Below are positions 9,249 through 17,339 of a DNA stretch of 64,000 nucleotides, piece by piece. Every line of letters starts with the position of its first letter. The first letter of the stretch is position 1. The translations under genes were made by a program, and so were the position numbers. The DNA lies in NCBI RefSeq assembly GCF_000337375.1, contig NZ_AOJG01000012.1:114867-178866 (forward strand). Reading direction: 5' to 3'. Under the pieces are notes generated by a model. The model made no database searches and was not told the origin of the DNA. It saw only the letters and a program-made list of their open reading frames with translations. The DNA is from Halorubrum lipolyticum DSM 21995. GTDB lineage: Archaea > Halobacteriota > Halobacteria > Halobacteriales > Haloferacaceae.

Positions 9249-9746
9249 ATGACCGAAATCCACCCCGATCAGCGCGTCGCGGTGCTCGCCGACTCCCAGA
9301 ACCTGTACCACTCCGCACAGAGCGTGTACTCTCGGAACATCGACTATTCGGGACTGCTAGAGGCCGCGGTCAACGACCGTGCGCTCGTCCGGGCCATCGC
9401 GTACGTGATCCGAGCGGACTCCCCCGAAGAAGAGAGCTTCTTCGAGGCGTTACGCGACATCGGCTTCGAGACGAAGATCAAGGACATCAAGACGTTCGCG
9501 GACGGCTCGAAGAAGGCCGACTGGGACCTCGGGATGAGCCTCGACGCCGTCTCGCTCGCGAGCCACGTCGACACCGTCGTGCTCTGTACCGGCGACGGCG
9601 ACTTCGCTCGGCTCTGCTCGCACCTCCGTCACGAGGGCGTCCGCGTCGAGGCCATGGGGTTCGGGAACTCCGCCGCCGACGAGCTGATCGAGGCCGCCGA
9701 CGAGTTCGTGGACCTCGCCGAGGAGGAAGAGACGTTCCTGCTCTAG
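9249..9746 (+). CDS. NYN-domain (LabA/DUF88-like) putative ribonuclease
   Basis: A 165-residue single-domain protein of the NYN/PIN-like nuclease superfamily, related to LabA and NicB. Acidic residues expected at the metal site are visible: D15 and N18 in VLADSQNLYHS, D91 and D93 in KKADWDLGMSLDA, D116 and D118 in CTGDGDFARLC. The ATG at 9249 places the core immediately at the N-terminus; an upstream in-frame ATG at 9195 would add 18 unconvincing residues. The gene converges on dapE and overlaps its stop by 4 bases. Family members cleave RNA in vivo, but the target here is unknown. Confidence 0.9.
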   Translation: MTEIHPDQRVAVLADSQNLYHSAQSVYSRNIDYSGLLEAAVNDRALVRAIAYVIRADSPEEESFFEALRDIGFETKIKDIKTFADGSKKADWDLGMSLDAVSLASHVDTVVLCTGDGDFARLCSHLRHEGVRVEAMGFGNSAADELIEAADEFVDLAEEEETFLL

Positions 9747-10963
9747 ACGCCGTCGTCGGTCCCCGTCGAACCCGCGTCGCCGAGGAGCGCCGACACCGCC
9801 CGCGAGACCGCCTCCGCGGCCGCTTCCACTTCCCGCACGCGGACGTACTCGCGGTCGGCGTGCGCGACCGCCCCGGCGTCGTCCGCGAGGTCTCCGGGGC
9901 CGAACACAACCGTCGGCGCCGGCGCGAAGTAGGATGCCTCCGTCGCCGCGCCGAAGGGGCGGACCGCGCCGCCGCGGTCCGCCGGGAGTCCGACCGACCC
10001 GGCCGCGGTCCGGGCCGCGCTCGCGACCGCCCCCACCAGTTCGTGGTCCGGGTCCGTCGAGAACGCCTCGAAGAACGGCGACTCGCGGTCCGTCAGCGCG
10101 ACCGCGACGCCGACGTCGTCGGGCGTCGACGCCCGGACCGCGTCCGCGAGCGACGACCGGAACCCCTCGGCCGTCTCCGGCGGGACGCTCCGCCGGTCGA
10201 CGGTGATCGCGCAGTCCGCGGGCACCTGGTTCGTCGCGCCGCCGCCCTCGATAACGGTCGGCGTGAGCTTCGGCGGGCCGAGCTGCGGGTGTTCGTCGGC
10301 GCCGTCGTCGAAGGTCCGGACCCCCGAGAGCGCGCCCTCGGCGGCCGCGACTGCGTTCGCTCCCGCGAACTCGGCGGCGTGCGCCGCGGTTCCCGACAGC
10401 TCGACGGTCCCCTGAAACCGCCCCTTCGCGGCGGTGCAGGCGTCGAGGCCGGTCGGCTCGCCGACCAAGTACAGGTCGCCGCCGAGCCGGTCTTCGGTCC
10501 CGGGCGACCGTCCGGTCAGCGCCGCCGCGCCGAGGGACAGCGACTCCTCGTCCGGCGTGAGCGCCAGCGTGAGCCGGCCGCGCTCCGGTTCGGCGGCGAG
10601 GAATCCGGAAAGCAGCGCGGCGAGCGGTCCCTTCGCGTCGCAGGCGCCGCGGCCGCGGATCACGGCTTCGTCGGCGTCCCCCTCACCCCCGCTCCGCTCG
10701 CCCTCGCGCGCCTCGCCCCGCTCGAACGGGACGTGTGGCGTCACCGTGTCGAGGTGGGTGTTCAACACGAGATGCGGCCCGTCGGCGGGCGCGTCCGAGC
10801 GCTTCTCCGCGAGCACGCAGCCGCCGGCGACGACCTCGCTTTCGACCCCGAACCGGTCGAGCGTCTCGACGACGAGCTCGCGCATCTCGTCGATCGACTC
10901 GTGAGAGGGAGTCCGAACCGCCCGCTCCAGAAAGGTGACCGGGTCGAACGCCGCCTCGCTCAT
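9743..10963 (-). CDS. dapE: Succinyl-diaminopimelate desuccinylase-like M20 peptidase (DapE)
   Basis: Zinc-dependent M20 enzyme proposed to remove succinate from N-succinyl-LL-diaminopimelate in lysine synthesis. Catalytic elements are H70 and D72 in NTHLDTV, D109 in GRGACDAKG and the Glu pair at 139-140 in TPDEES. At 406 residues it is slightly longer than bacterial DapE, with an acidic insert near residues 83-98. It could also be read as an ArgE/CPG2-like deacylase, but its position as the last gene of the dapD-lysA-dapF-dapE block, overlapping dapF by 4 bases, makes DapE the best call. Confidence 0.9.
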   Translation of the reverse strand: MSEAAFDPVTFLERAVRTPSHESIDEMRELVVETLDRFGVESEVVAGGCVLAEKRSDAPADGPHLVLNTHLDTVTPHVPFERGEAREGERSGGEGDADEAVIRGRGACDAKGPLAALLSGFLAAEPERGRLTLALTPDEESLSLGAAALTGRSPGTEDRLGGDLYLVGEPTGLDACTAAKGRFQGTVELSGTAAHAAEFAGANAVAAAEGALSGVRTFDDGADEHPQLGPPKLTPTVIEGGGATNQVPADCAITVDRRSVPPETAEGFRSSLADAVRASTPDDVGVAVALTDRESPFFEAFSTDPDHELVGAVASAARTAAGSVGLPADRGGAVRPFGAATEASYFAPAPTVVFGPGDLADDAGAVAHADREYVRVREVEAAAEAVSRAVSALLGDAGSTGTDDGV

Positions 10964-11910
10964 CGCGGGTCGGTCGGGAGCGTCCCCTCGTACTCGCGGG
11001 CGACGGGACCGGTCAGGGTCGCGTGGCCGCGGTCCGGCACCGAGATCTCCAGTTCGCCACCGGGGGGACGGCTGACCGCCGACCCGCCGTCGATCAGGCC
11101 GAGCCGGCGGGCGGCCGCGACGACCGCGACCGCGCCGGTGCCACAGGAGCGGGTCTCGCCCTCGACCCCGCGCTCGAAGGTGCGCTGGTCGATGACGGCC
11201 GGGCCGTCGCCGGACCCGTCGTCGACCACCGCGGCGAGGTTCACGTTCGCGCCCTGCGGGAAGACGTCAGCGTGACGGACCGGCGGCGCGACCGCGTCGA
11301 GGTCGACCGCGTCGATCCCGTCGGGGTCGTCGCGGCCGCCGTCGACGAACGCGACCGCGTGCGGGACCCCGGTGTTGACGGCGGTGACGGTCAGCCCCGC
11401 GACCGACTCGTCGACCAGCGGCTCGTCGCGGGCGACCGGGACCCGCGCGGGATCGAACGTCGGCTCGCCCATCTCGATGGTGGCCGCGGTCGCGTCCGCG
11501 TTCACGGACGCGTGACGGGTCCCGGCCTGCGTGTCGATCATGAACTCGCGGTCGCCGGTCCGGTCGTGAGCCCACCGGGCGACGACGCGGGCGCCGTTGC
11601 CGCACATCGTCGCGGTGGAGCCGTCCGGCTGGACCAGCGTCATCACGACGCGGGTCGGGTCGAAGCGCTCCTCGACGCTTAAAAAGAGGACGCCGTCGGC
11701 GCCGCGTCGGCCGGCGTTCCGGTCGCCGTCAGCGACGCCGTCGCTCTCGGGGCCGGCGCCGAACGCCGCCCCGTCGACGCCCGTCTCGCGGTCGCAGTGG
11801 GCGCGCGCGAACGCCGCGCGGTCGCCGACCGCCTCGGCGTCGGCGTCGACGACGAGGAAGTCGTTGCCCGTCCCGTGGTACTTCTCGAACGGGACGGCAT
11901 GGGCGCTCAT
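10960..11910 (-). CDS. dapF: Diaminopimelate epimerase
   Basis: Converts LL- to meso-diaminopimelate without cofactor, using two cysteines. Both are present: C103 in the ATMCGNGARV motif and C256 in the TRSCGTGAVAV motif. The N-terminal KYHGTGNDFLVVD motif is typical. The protein has 316 residues; an extra Gly/Asp-rich stretch of about 20 residues near 53-73 lies in a loop that is shorter in bacterial DapF. The start overlaps the end of lysA by 4 bases and its stop overlaps dapE, so the block is tightly coupled. Confidence 0.96.
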   Translation of the reverse strand: MSAHAVPFEKYHGTGNDFLVVDADAEAVGDRAAFARAHCDRETGVDGAAFGAGPESDGVADGDRNAGRRGADGVLFLSVEERFDPTRVVMTLVQPDGSTATMCGNGARVVARWAHDRTGDREFMIDTQAGTRHASVNADATAATIEMGEPTFDPARVPVARDEPLVDESVAGLTVTAVNTGVPHAVAFVDGGRDDPDGIDAVDLDAVAPPVRHADVFPQGANVNLAAVVDDGSGDGPAVIDQRTFERGVEGETRSCGTGAVAVVAAARRLGLIDGGSAVSRPPGGELEISVPDRGHATLTGPVAREYEGTLPTDPR

Positions 11911-13298
11911 CGGCCCGCCCCCGTTCGGTCGGTTCGATCGGTTCGATCGGCTCGGTTCCGGGTCGCTCCGCGCTCGACCGCCGTCAGGTCGGCCAGGCTC
12001 TCTCGGCGGCGGGCGACCGTCGCGGTTCCGTCGTCGAGCGCGACCTCCGCCGGTCGCGGTCGTGAGTTGTATTGGTTCGCCATCTCGTATCCGTACGCGC
12101 CCGCGATCCCGACCGCGAGGAGGTCTCCCCGTGTCGGGTCGGCGAGCGCTCGGTTCCTACAGAGCGTATCGCCGGTCTCACAGATAGGTCCGGCGACCGT
12201 GACAGGGGTTGCCGACCGGGCGTCGGGGGCGGGGGCGTCGCTCCCGTCTTCCGCTCGCCCGCCCCCGAGGTTCCGGATCGGGTGGTAGGCGTCGTACATC
12301 GCCGGGCGCAGCAGGTCCGTCATCCCGGCGTCGACGCCGACGACGCGCTCGTCCGGCGTCGGCTTCACCGTGTTCACGCGCGTCAGGAGGACGCCCGCGT
12401 CGGCGACGACGTACCGCCCGGGCTCGATCGCGAGGTCGACGCCCGCGGGGAGCGGCGCGACCGCCTCCCGCGTCGCGTCGGCGACCGCCGGGAGGTCGAG
12501 CGCCGGCGCGTCTTCTTTATAAGGGACGCCGAAGCCGCCGCCGACGTCGACGGACTCGATGTCGACGGGGGCCTCGTCGTCACTCGGATCGGCCAGCTCC
12601 CGCGCCAGCTCGCCCATCCGCGCCACCAGCTCGCGGTGGCTATCGAGCTGGTCCGAGTCGATGCCGGAGCCGGCGTGCGCGTGGACCCCGACCACGTCGA
12701 AGCGCTCGGCGGCCTCGCGGGCCGCCGCCGCGGCGCGGTCGTACGGGATCCCGAACTTCGCCGCGCCGCCGGTCCGGACCTTCTCGTGGTGGCCCGCGCC
12801 GACGCCGGGGTTCACCCGGACGCAGACCCGGCCGTCGTAGCCGCGTTCGGCCAGCCGGTCGAGGGTGTCGACGGCGCCGACGGTGATCGTGAGGTCCGGC
12901 TCCGCCTCGGCGACGCCGGCGACGTAGTCGAGGTCGCGGGCGGGCGGGTTGACCGCGGTGTAGTGGAGCCGATCGCCGCCGAAGCCGGCCGCGAGCGCGC
13001 GGTCGACCTCCCCGGCCGACGCGCACTCGGCGTCGAGACCGGACTCGCGGACCGCTTCGAGGACGCGTCGCCCGGTGTGGGCCTTGACGGCGTACCGCAC
13101 GTCGGCGTCCGGGAAGGCGCCGCGCAGGCGCTCGCAGTTCTCGCGGACGCGGTCGAGGTCCTGCACGTAGAGCGGGGTCCCGTGCTCGGCCGCGAGCTCG
13201 GCGAGCCGGTCGGCGTCCCAGTCGCTCACGCGCCGAATCGAGGAGTTACCGTCGACGGTGTCGGCGGTCGGGTCCGCGCCCGCCTCGGAGTCGCTCAT
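11907..13298 (-). CDS. lysA: Diaminopimelate decarboxylase
   Basis: PLP-dependent fold III decarboxylase making L-lysine from meso-diaminopimelate, the last step of the pathway. The PLP lysine is K72 in VRYAVKAHTG. The HAGSG motif, the Gly-rich GGGFGVPY phosphate loop and the C-terminal CETGDTLCRNR motif that completes the active site across the dimer are all visible. It has 463 residues; the first ~25 are an acidic extension and the last ~20 are low-complexity Arg/Thr/Asp. Four-base overlaps join it to dapD upstream and dapF downstream. Confidence 0.96.
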   Translation of the reverse strand: MSDSEAGADPTADTVDGNSSIRRVSDWDADRLAELAAEHGTPLYVQDLDRVRENCERLRGAFPDADVRYAVKAHTGRRVLEAVRESGLDAECASAGEVDRALAAGFGGDRLHYTAVNPPARDLDYVAGVAEAEPDLTITVGAVDTLDRLAERGYDGRVCVRVNPGVGAGHHEKVRTGGAAKFGIPYDRAAAAAREAAERFDVVGVHAHAGSGIDSDQLDSHRELVARMGELARELADPSDDEAPVDIESVDVGGGFGVPYKEDAPALDLPAVADATREAVAPLPAGVDLAIEPGRYVVADAGVLLTRVNTVKPTPDERVVGVDAGMTDLLRPAMYDAYHPIRNLGGGRAEDGSDAPAPDARSATPVTVAGPICETGDTLCRNRALADPTRGDLLAVGIAGAYGYEMANQYNSRPRPAEVALDDGTATVARRRESLADLTAVERGATRNRADRTDRTDRTGAGR

Positions 13299-14134
13299 TC
13301 GCGGAGCGCGTCCTCCCGCCGCGTCGCTTCGAGGGTGTCCTCCTCGACGTGGGTGGCGACGACCGCGGGCTTGTACGCGCCGCCCTGGAAGAGGTCGTGG
13401 TCGCCGACCGACGACTCGACCATCCGGGTGAACGCCCGGCGCTCGGCCGGGAGGTGACCGTAGATGACCTCCTCCTCGACGAGGTCGTAGACGGGAATGC
13501 GGGGGGTGAGCAGGGTGTTCTCGCCGACGATCGAGTTCTCGCCGACGCGGAAGCCCGAGGTGACTCGGCAGCCCGCACCGAGCGAGACGCCGTCCTCGAC
13601 GATCACCGGCGCGTCTTCGACGGGTTCGAGGACGCCGCCGATCAGCGTGTTGGCGCCGAGCTTGACGTTCTCGCCGAGCTGGGCGCAGGAGCCGACCGTG
13701 TCACAGGAGTCGACGAGGGTGCCGTCGCCGACGTACGCGCCCATGTTGACGAACGAGGGGCTCATCATGATGCAGTCGCTTCCGAGGTACGCGCCGCGGC
13801 GGATCGCGGTGCCGTCGGGGGTGTTTCGGGTCCCCCGCTCGCCGAGGTCGTCGGTGTCGCGCAGCGGGAGCACGTCGTGGTAGGTCACGCCGCCGTACTC
13901 GCGCGCCTCGGTCTCGCGCAGGCCGAAGTTCAGCAGGATGCCCCGCTTGACCCACTCGTTGGCCTCCCACGAGGTCACGTCGTCGCCGGTCTTCTCGGCG
14001 GCGCGGACCTCGCCGGCCTCCAGCGCGGCGAGGAACTCGTCGATCACGGCGGCGTCCTCGTCGGTCGCGTCGGCCGCGGTCAGGCCGTCCTGATAGCGGT
14101 CCCACAGATCGGATACGTCGGCTTCGAGCGTCAT
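13295..14134 (-). CDS. dapD: 2,3,4,5-tetrahydropyridine-2,6-dicarboxylate N-succinyltransferase
   Basis: Succinylates tetrahydrodipicolinate and so defines the succinylase variant of the diaminopimelate pathway. It is 279 residues with a left-handed beta-helix made of hexapeptide repeats from about residue 100 to 230 and the family segment RRGAYLGSDCIMMSPSFVNMG. I start at 14134 because a TATA-like element (CGAATAAATACCG on the minus strand) is centred about 29 bases upstream; the in-frame ATG at 14191 would lie upstream of that promoter. It heads the dapD-lysA-dapF-dapE block. Confidence 0.95.
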   Translation of the reverse strand: MTLEADVSDLWDRYQDGLTAADATDEDAAVIDEFLAALEAGEVRAAEKTGDDVTSWEANEWVKRGILLNFGLRETEAREYGGVTYHDVLPLRDTDDLGERGTRNTPDGTAIRRGAYLGSDCIMMSPSFVNMGAYVGDGTLVDSCDTVGSCAQLGENVKLGANTLIGGVLEPVEDAPVIVEDGVSLGAGCRVTSGFRVGENSIVGENTLLTPRIPVYDLVEEEVIYGHLPAERRAFTRMVESSVGDHDLFQGGAYKPAVVATHVEEDTLEATRREDALRE

Positions 14135-14156
14135 TGAATGGTGTATAGATGAGTGT

Positions 14157-14169
14157 CGGTATTTATTCG
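14157..14169 (-). promoter_or_regulatory. TATA-like promoter of dapD
   Basis: On the minus strand this reads CGAATAAATACCG and is centred about 29 bases before the dapD start codon. It is an AT-rich island in GC-rich DNA at the right distance for a leaderless haloarchaeal transcript, and it splits the lysine genes into dapA-dapB and dapD-lysA-dapF-dapE transcripts, or gives the second block an extra internal promoter. Confidence 0.6.
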
Positions 14170-14191
14170 TCGATGTGTGTATGCCCGTCAA

Positions 14192-15004
14192 TTATTCGCC
14201 GGTGGCTCCGGCGCTACCGGCGTCCAACACGTCGCCGAACCCGTACCAGCCGGGCGCACGGGCGGCGAGCCAGTCTGCGGCGTCGAGCGCGCCCTCGGCG
14301 AACACGCCGCGGTCGCCGGCGCGGTGCGTGAGTTCGAGCGTCTCCCGGTTCCCCGCCAAGAGCACCTCGTGCTCGCCGGTGACATCGCCCGCGCGCCGCG
14401 CGTGGACGCCGATCTCGTCCGACTCGCGCGGGGCCTCGCCCTCGCGGCCGTGGACGCGCCGGTCGAGGTCGTCCCGAACCGACTCCACGTCGTCGAGGAG
14501 CGACTTCGCGGTCCCGGAGGGGGCGTCCCGCTTGGCGTTGTGGTGCGTCTCCGTCAGCTCCACGTCGTAGCCGGGGAGCGCGGCGGCGGCCTCGCGGACC
14601 GCGCGCCGGAGTGCGGCGACGCCGCGGGCGAAGTTCGACGCCTTGAGAACCGGGACAGACTCGCTCGCGGCCCGGAGGCCGTCGAGCTGCGCGTCCGCGA
14701 ACCCGGTCGTTCCCGTGACCATCGGCACGCCGGCGTCGGCGCAGGCCTCGGCATACGCGACCGCCGAGGCGGGGCCGGTGAAGTCGACCAGCGCGTCCGG
14801 CTCCGCGGCCCCGAGCAGCTCGTCGATCCGGTCGGCGTCCTCGACCGCGACGCCCGCCACCGGGTCGGTCGGCGTGCGGTTGACCGCGACCGCGACGGCG
14901 ACGCCCTCGCGGTCGGCGGCGGCCTCGATCACCTCGCGGCCCATCCGGCCGCCGGCGCCGGTGACGGCGAGCCGGAGGTCCGCGTCGGCGCCGTCGCCGC
15001 TCAT
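14192..15004 (-). CDS. dapB: 4-hydroxy-tetrahydrodipicolinate reductase
   Basis: NAD(P)H-dependent reductase acting after DapA. The Rossmann motif VTGAGGRMGREV starts at about residue 14 and the active-site signature THHNAKRDAPSGTA is intact. It has 270 residues, normal length. The ATG overlaps the stop of dapA by 4 bases. Its stop lies 57 bases before the dapD start, and this gap contains the dapD promoter. Confidence 0.96.
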   Translation of the reverse strand: MSGDGADADLRLAVTGAGGRMGREVIEAAADREGVAVAVAVNRTPTDPVAGVAVEDADRIDELLGAAEPDALVDFTGPASAVAYAEACADAGVPMVTGTTGFADAQLDGLRAASESVPVLKASNFARGVAALRRAVREAAAALPGYDVELTETHHNAKRDAPSGTAKSLLDDVESVRDDLDRRVHGREGEAPRESDEIGVHARRAGDVTGEHEVLLAGNRETLELTHRAGDRGVFAEGALDAADWLAARAPGWYGFGDVLDAGSAGATGE

Positions 15005-15999
15005 TCCGCGTCCCCCGTCGCGGGCTCGACGGCCGCCGGGTCGACGGTGCCGGGCGCGCCGTCGTCGTACTCGGCCAGCAGCTCGCGCAGGACCTCCCGG
15101 CGCTCCGCGGAGAGCCGCGAGAGCGGCGAGCGGACCAGCGGGCCGCCCCGGCCGCGGACGTGCATCGCCTCCTTCACCGGGATCGGGTTCGTCTCGGCGA
15201 ACAGCTCGCGCACGAGCGGCGAGAGCTCGTGGTGGAGCGCGCGGGCGCGGTCGTAATCGCCCGAGAGCGCGGCCCCGACCATCGCGCAGGAGCGCTCCGG
15301 CTCGACGTTGGCGACCACGCTGATGGTGCCGGTGCCGCCGATCGAGAGCACGGGGAGCGTGAGCCCGTCGTCGCCGGAGAGCACGGAGAACGCCTCGTCG
15401 CGGGTGCGCTCGATCACCTCGCTGATGAGGTTCAGGTCGCCGGAGGCGGCCTTATACCCCCGGATGTTCGGGTGTTCGGCGAGCTCGACGCTCACGTCGA
15501 CGGGGATCGACTGGCCGGTCCGGCTGGGGACGTTGTAGACGATCTGCGGGAGGTCGACCTCGTCGGCGATCGTCCGGTAGTGCTCGAGGAAGCCGGCGGG
15601 CTCCGGCTTGTTGTAGTACGGGGAGATGAGGAGGAGGCCGTCGGCGCCCGCGTCGGCGGCCCGCCGGGACAGCGAGAGCGCCTCGGCGGTGTTGTTCGAG
15701 CCGGTGCCGGCGATGACCGGCACGTCCTCGACGGCGTCGCGGACCGTCTCGATCACGTCGACGTGCTCGTCGTGAGTCATCGTCGCCGACTCGCCGGTGG
15801 AGCCGACGGGGACGACCCCGTCGACGCCGGCCCGTTCGAGGTAGCGGGCGTTGGCGGCGAGCTGCTCGTGGTCGACCTCGTTGTCGTCGGTGAACGGGGT
15901 CGTCATCGCCGGATAGACGCCCTCGAAGGGCTCGTCGGTCGTCTCTCGGTCCGTCTCGTCCTGCGTCGCGTAGGGTGTCGTGGTCGTGGTGTCCGTCAT
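15001..15999 (-). CDS. dapA: 4-hydroxy-tetrahydrodipicolinate synthase
   Basis: Class I aldolase condensing pyruvate with aspartate semialdehyde, the committed step to diaminopimelate. The Schiff-base lysine is K183 in RGYKAASGD, the proton-relay tyrosine is Y155 in VYNVPSRTG, and the PVGSTGES loop is present. It has 332 residues including a Thr/Asp/Glu-rich N-terminal extension of about 25 residues; a start at the internal ATG of AMTTPF would remove that extension, so the exact start is uncertain. First gene of the lysine cluster. No dapC-type aminotransferase is present in the window. Confidence 0.95.
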   Translation of the reverse strand: MTDTTTTTPYATQDETDRETTDEPFEGVYPAMTTPFTDDNEVDHEQLAANARYLERAGVDGVVPVGSTGESATMTHDEHVDVIETVRDAVEDVPVIAGTGSNNTAEALSLSRRAADAGADGLLLISPYYNKPEPAGFLEHYRTIADEVDLPQIVYNVPSRTGQSIPVDVSVELAEHPNIRGYKAASGDLNLISEVIERTRDEAFSVLSGDDGLTLPVLSIGGTGTISVVANVEPERSCAMVGAALSGDYDRARALHHELSPLVRELFAETNPIPVKEAMHVRGRGGPLVRSPLSRLSAERREVLRELLAEYDDGAPGTVDPAAVEPATGDAE

Positions 16000-16286
16000 G
16001 GGTCGGGTCGTGTCGGTGTCGGCGGTCGGTCGGAGAACGGTGCGCGCGGGTCGGGGGTCGTCCGAGACGGGGTCGCCACTCCCGCCGGTGGACGGTTCAC
16101 GCGCGTTTTTTCGAGAAGAGCCGCGTCGCTGTCGGCGTCGGCGAGCCGCGTCCGGACGCGGGTCGGGTCACACCACCGTATGCGCTTTTGGTTCGCTTAT
16201 AGGTTGTGCCTCGGGTCGAAACTGCCGGTCCGACCGGTCGGGTCACGAACATCCTTTTACCCATTCGTCGCGTTCTCATCGATCTC

Positions 16287-17210
16287 ATGACTGACTCTTC
16301 CGATACTGAGGGCGATCCCGGCGGATCCGATCCCGCCGACGCCGAATCCGATCCCGTCGACGCCGTCGACGGCTCCAACATCGATATCGACGCCGACGCC
16401 GATCGCGACGCCGACCGCCACGAGTACCACCCCGACCAAGAGCACGCCTTCCCCGACGACCGGCTCAACGAGATGCTCGATCGGATCGATTCGGACCCGG
16501 AGATCGCGGCGTACCTGGAGGCGCAGAACGTCAACCCGGTCGACCGGAAGGGCTACAACGACCACGGCGCGAAACACGTCGAGATCGTCCGGGACCGCGC
16601 GCTCCGGCTGTACGACCTGCTGAAGGACGGCGGCGTCGAGTTCAACGGCGCCCGCCAGCAGGGGCTCGACGAGGCCGACGAGTCGGTGATCATCGCGCTG
16701 GCGGCCACGCTCCACGACATCGGGCACGTCGTCCACCGCCACGACCACCCGTACTACTCGATCCCGCTCGCGGCCGACTTCCTCGACGACTTCCTCCCCT
16801 CCTTCTACGGGGTCCCGGAGCGGGTTCGGATCAAGGCCGAAGTGCTCCACGCCATCCTCTGTCACCACACCGAGGAGCAGCCGCTGACCCGCGAGGCCGG
16901 CGTCGTCCGGATCGCCGACGGCCTCGACATGGAGCGCGGGCGCTCGCGGGTCCCCTACGAGGAGGGCGGCCGCGGCATCAACACCGTCTCCTCGCAGGCG
17001 ATCGAGCGCGTCTCCCTGCGCGAGGGCGACGAGACTCCGGCGCAGGTCGTGATTCGGATGAACAACGCGGCAGGCGTGTACCAGGTCGACTCGCTGCTCA
17101 AAGCGAAGATCGACGGGTCGCTGCTGGAAGACCAGATCCGGACGGTCGCGATCAACACCCACCGCGACGGCGACGGCAACGGCCCGATCGTCGACCGGAT
17201 CGAGCTGTGA
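16287..17210 (+). CDS. HD-domain phosphohydrolase
   Basis: A 307-residue HD-superfamily protein. After an acidic disordered N-terminus of about 50 residues, the metal-binding motif set is visible: H in AKHVEIVRD, HD in ATLHDIGHV, the HxxxxHH region LHAILCHHTEE and the distal D in RIADGLDMERGR. Such proteins hydrolyse nucleotides, cyclic nucleotides or phosphate esters; the substrate is not predictable. I start at 16287, since TCCTTTTACC lies about 30 bases upstream; a longer frame from 16206 would place that element inside the coding region. It is transcribed away from dapA. Confidence 0.88.
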   Translation: MTDSSDTEGDPGGSDPADAESDPVDAVDGSNIDIDADADRDADRHEYHPDQEHAFPDDRLNEMLDRIDSDPEIAAYLEAQNVNPVDRKGYNDHGAKHVEIVRDRALRLYDLLKDGGVEFNGARQQGLDEADESVIIALAATLHDIGHVVHRHDHPYYSIPLAADFLDDFLPSFYGVPERVRIKAEVLHAILCHHTEEQPLTREAGVVRIADGLDMERGRSRVPYEEGGRGINTVSSQAIERVSLREGDETPAQVVIRMNNAAGVYQVDSLLKAKIDGSLLEDQIRTVAINTHRDGDGNGPIVDRIEL

Positions 17211-17240
17211 GGCGATCCTCCGAGAGTTGCTCGCCGGTCC

Positions 17241-17339
17241 GTCGAGACGGCCCCTGAACGTCGCTACGGCCCCCGAATCGTCGCTACGGCCCCCGAATCG
17301 TCGCTACGGCCCTCGAAGCGTCTCTCCGGCCCCGCTCCG
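17241..17339. repeat. Five 20-base tandem repeats overlapping the end of the ALDH-like gene
   Basis: Direct repeats with unit GTCGCTACGGCCCCCGAATC. Two perfect copies occupy 17260-17299 and diverged copies lie at 17241-17259, 17300-17319 and 17320-17339. The array lies in the convergent gap between the HD gene and the ALDH-like gene and supplies the stop codon (17304-17306) and last residues of the latter. A 20-base unit is not a multiple of three, so copy-number change would shift the reading frame of the C-terminal end. Confidence 0.85.
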
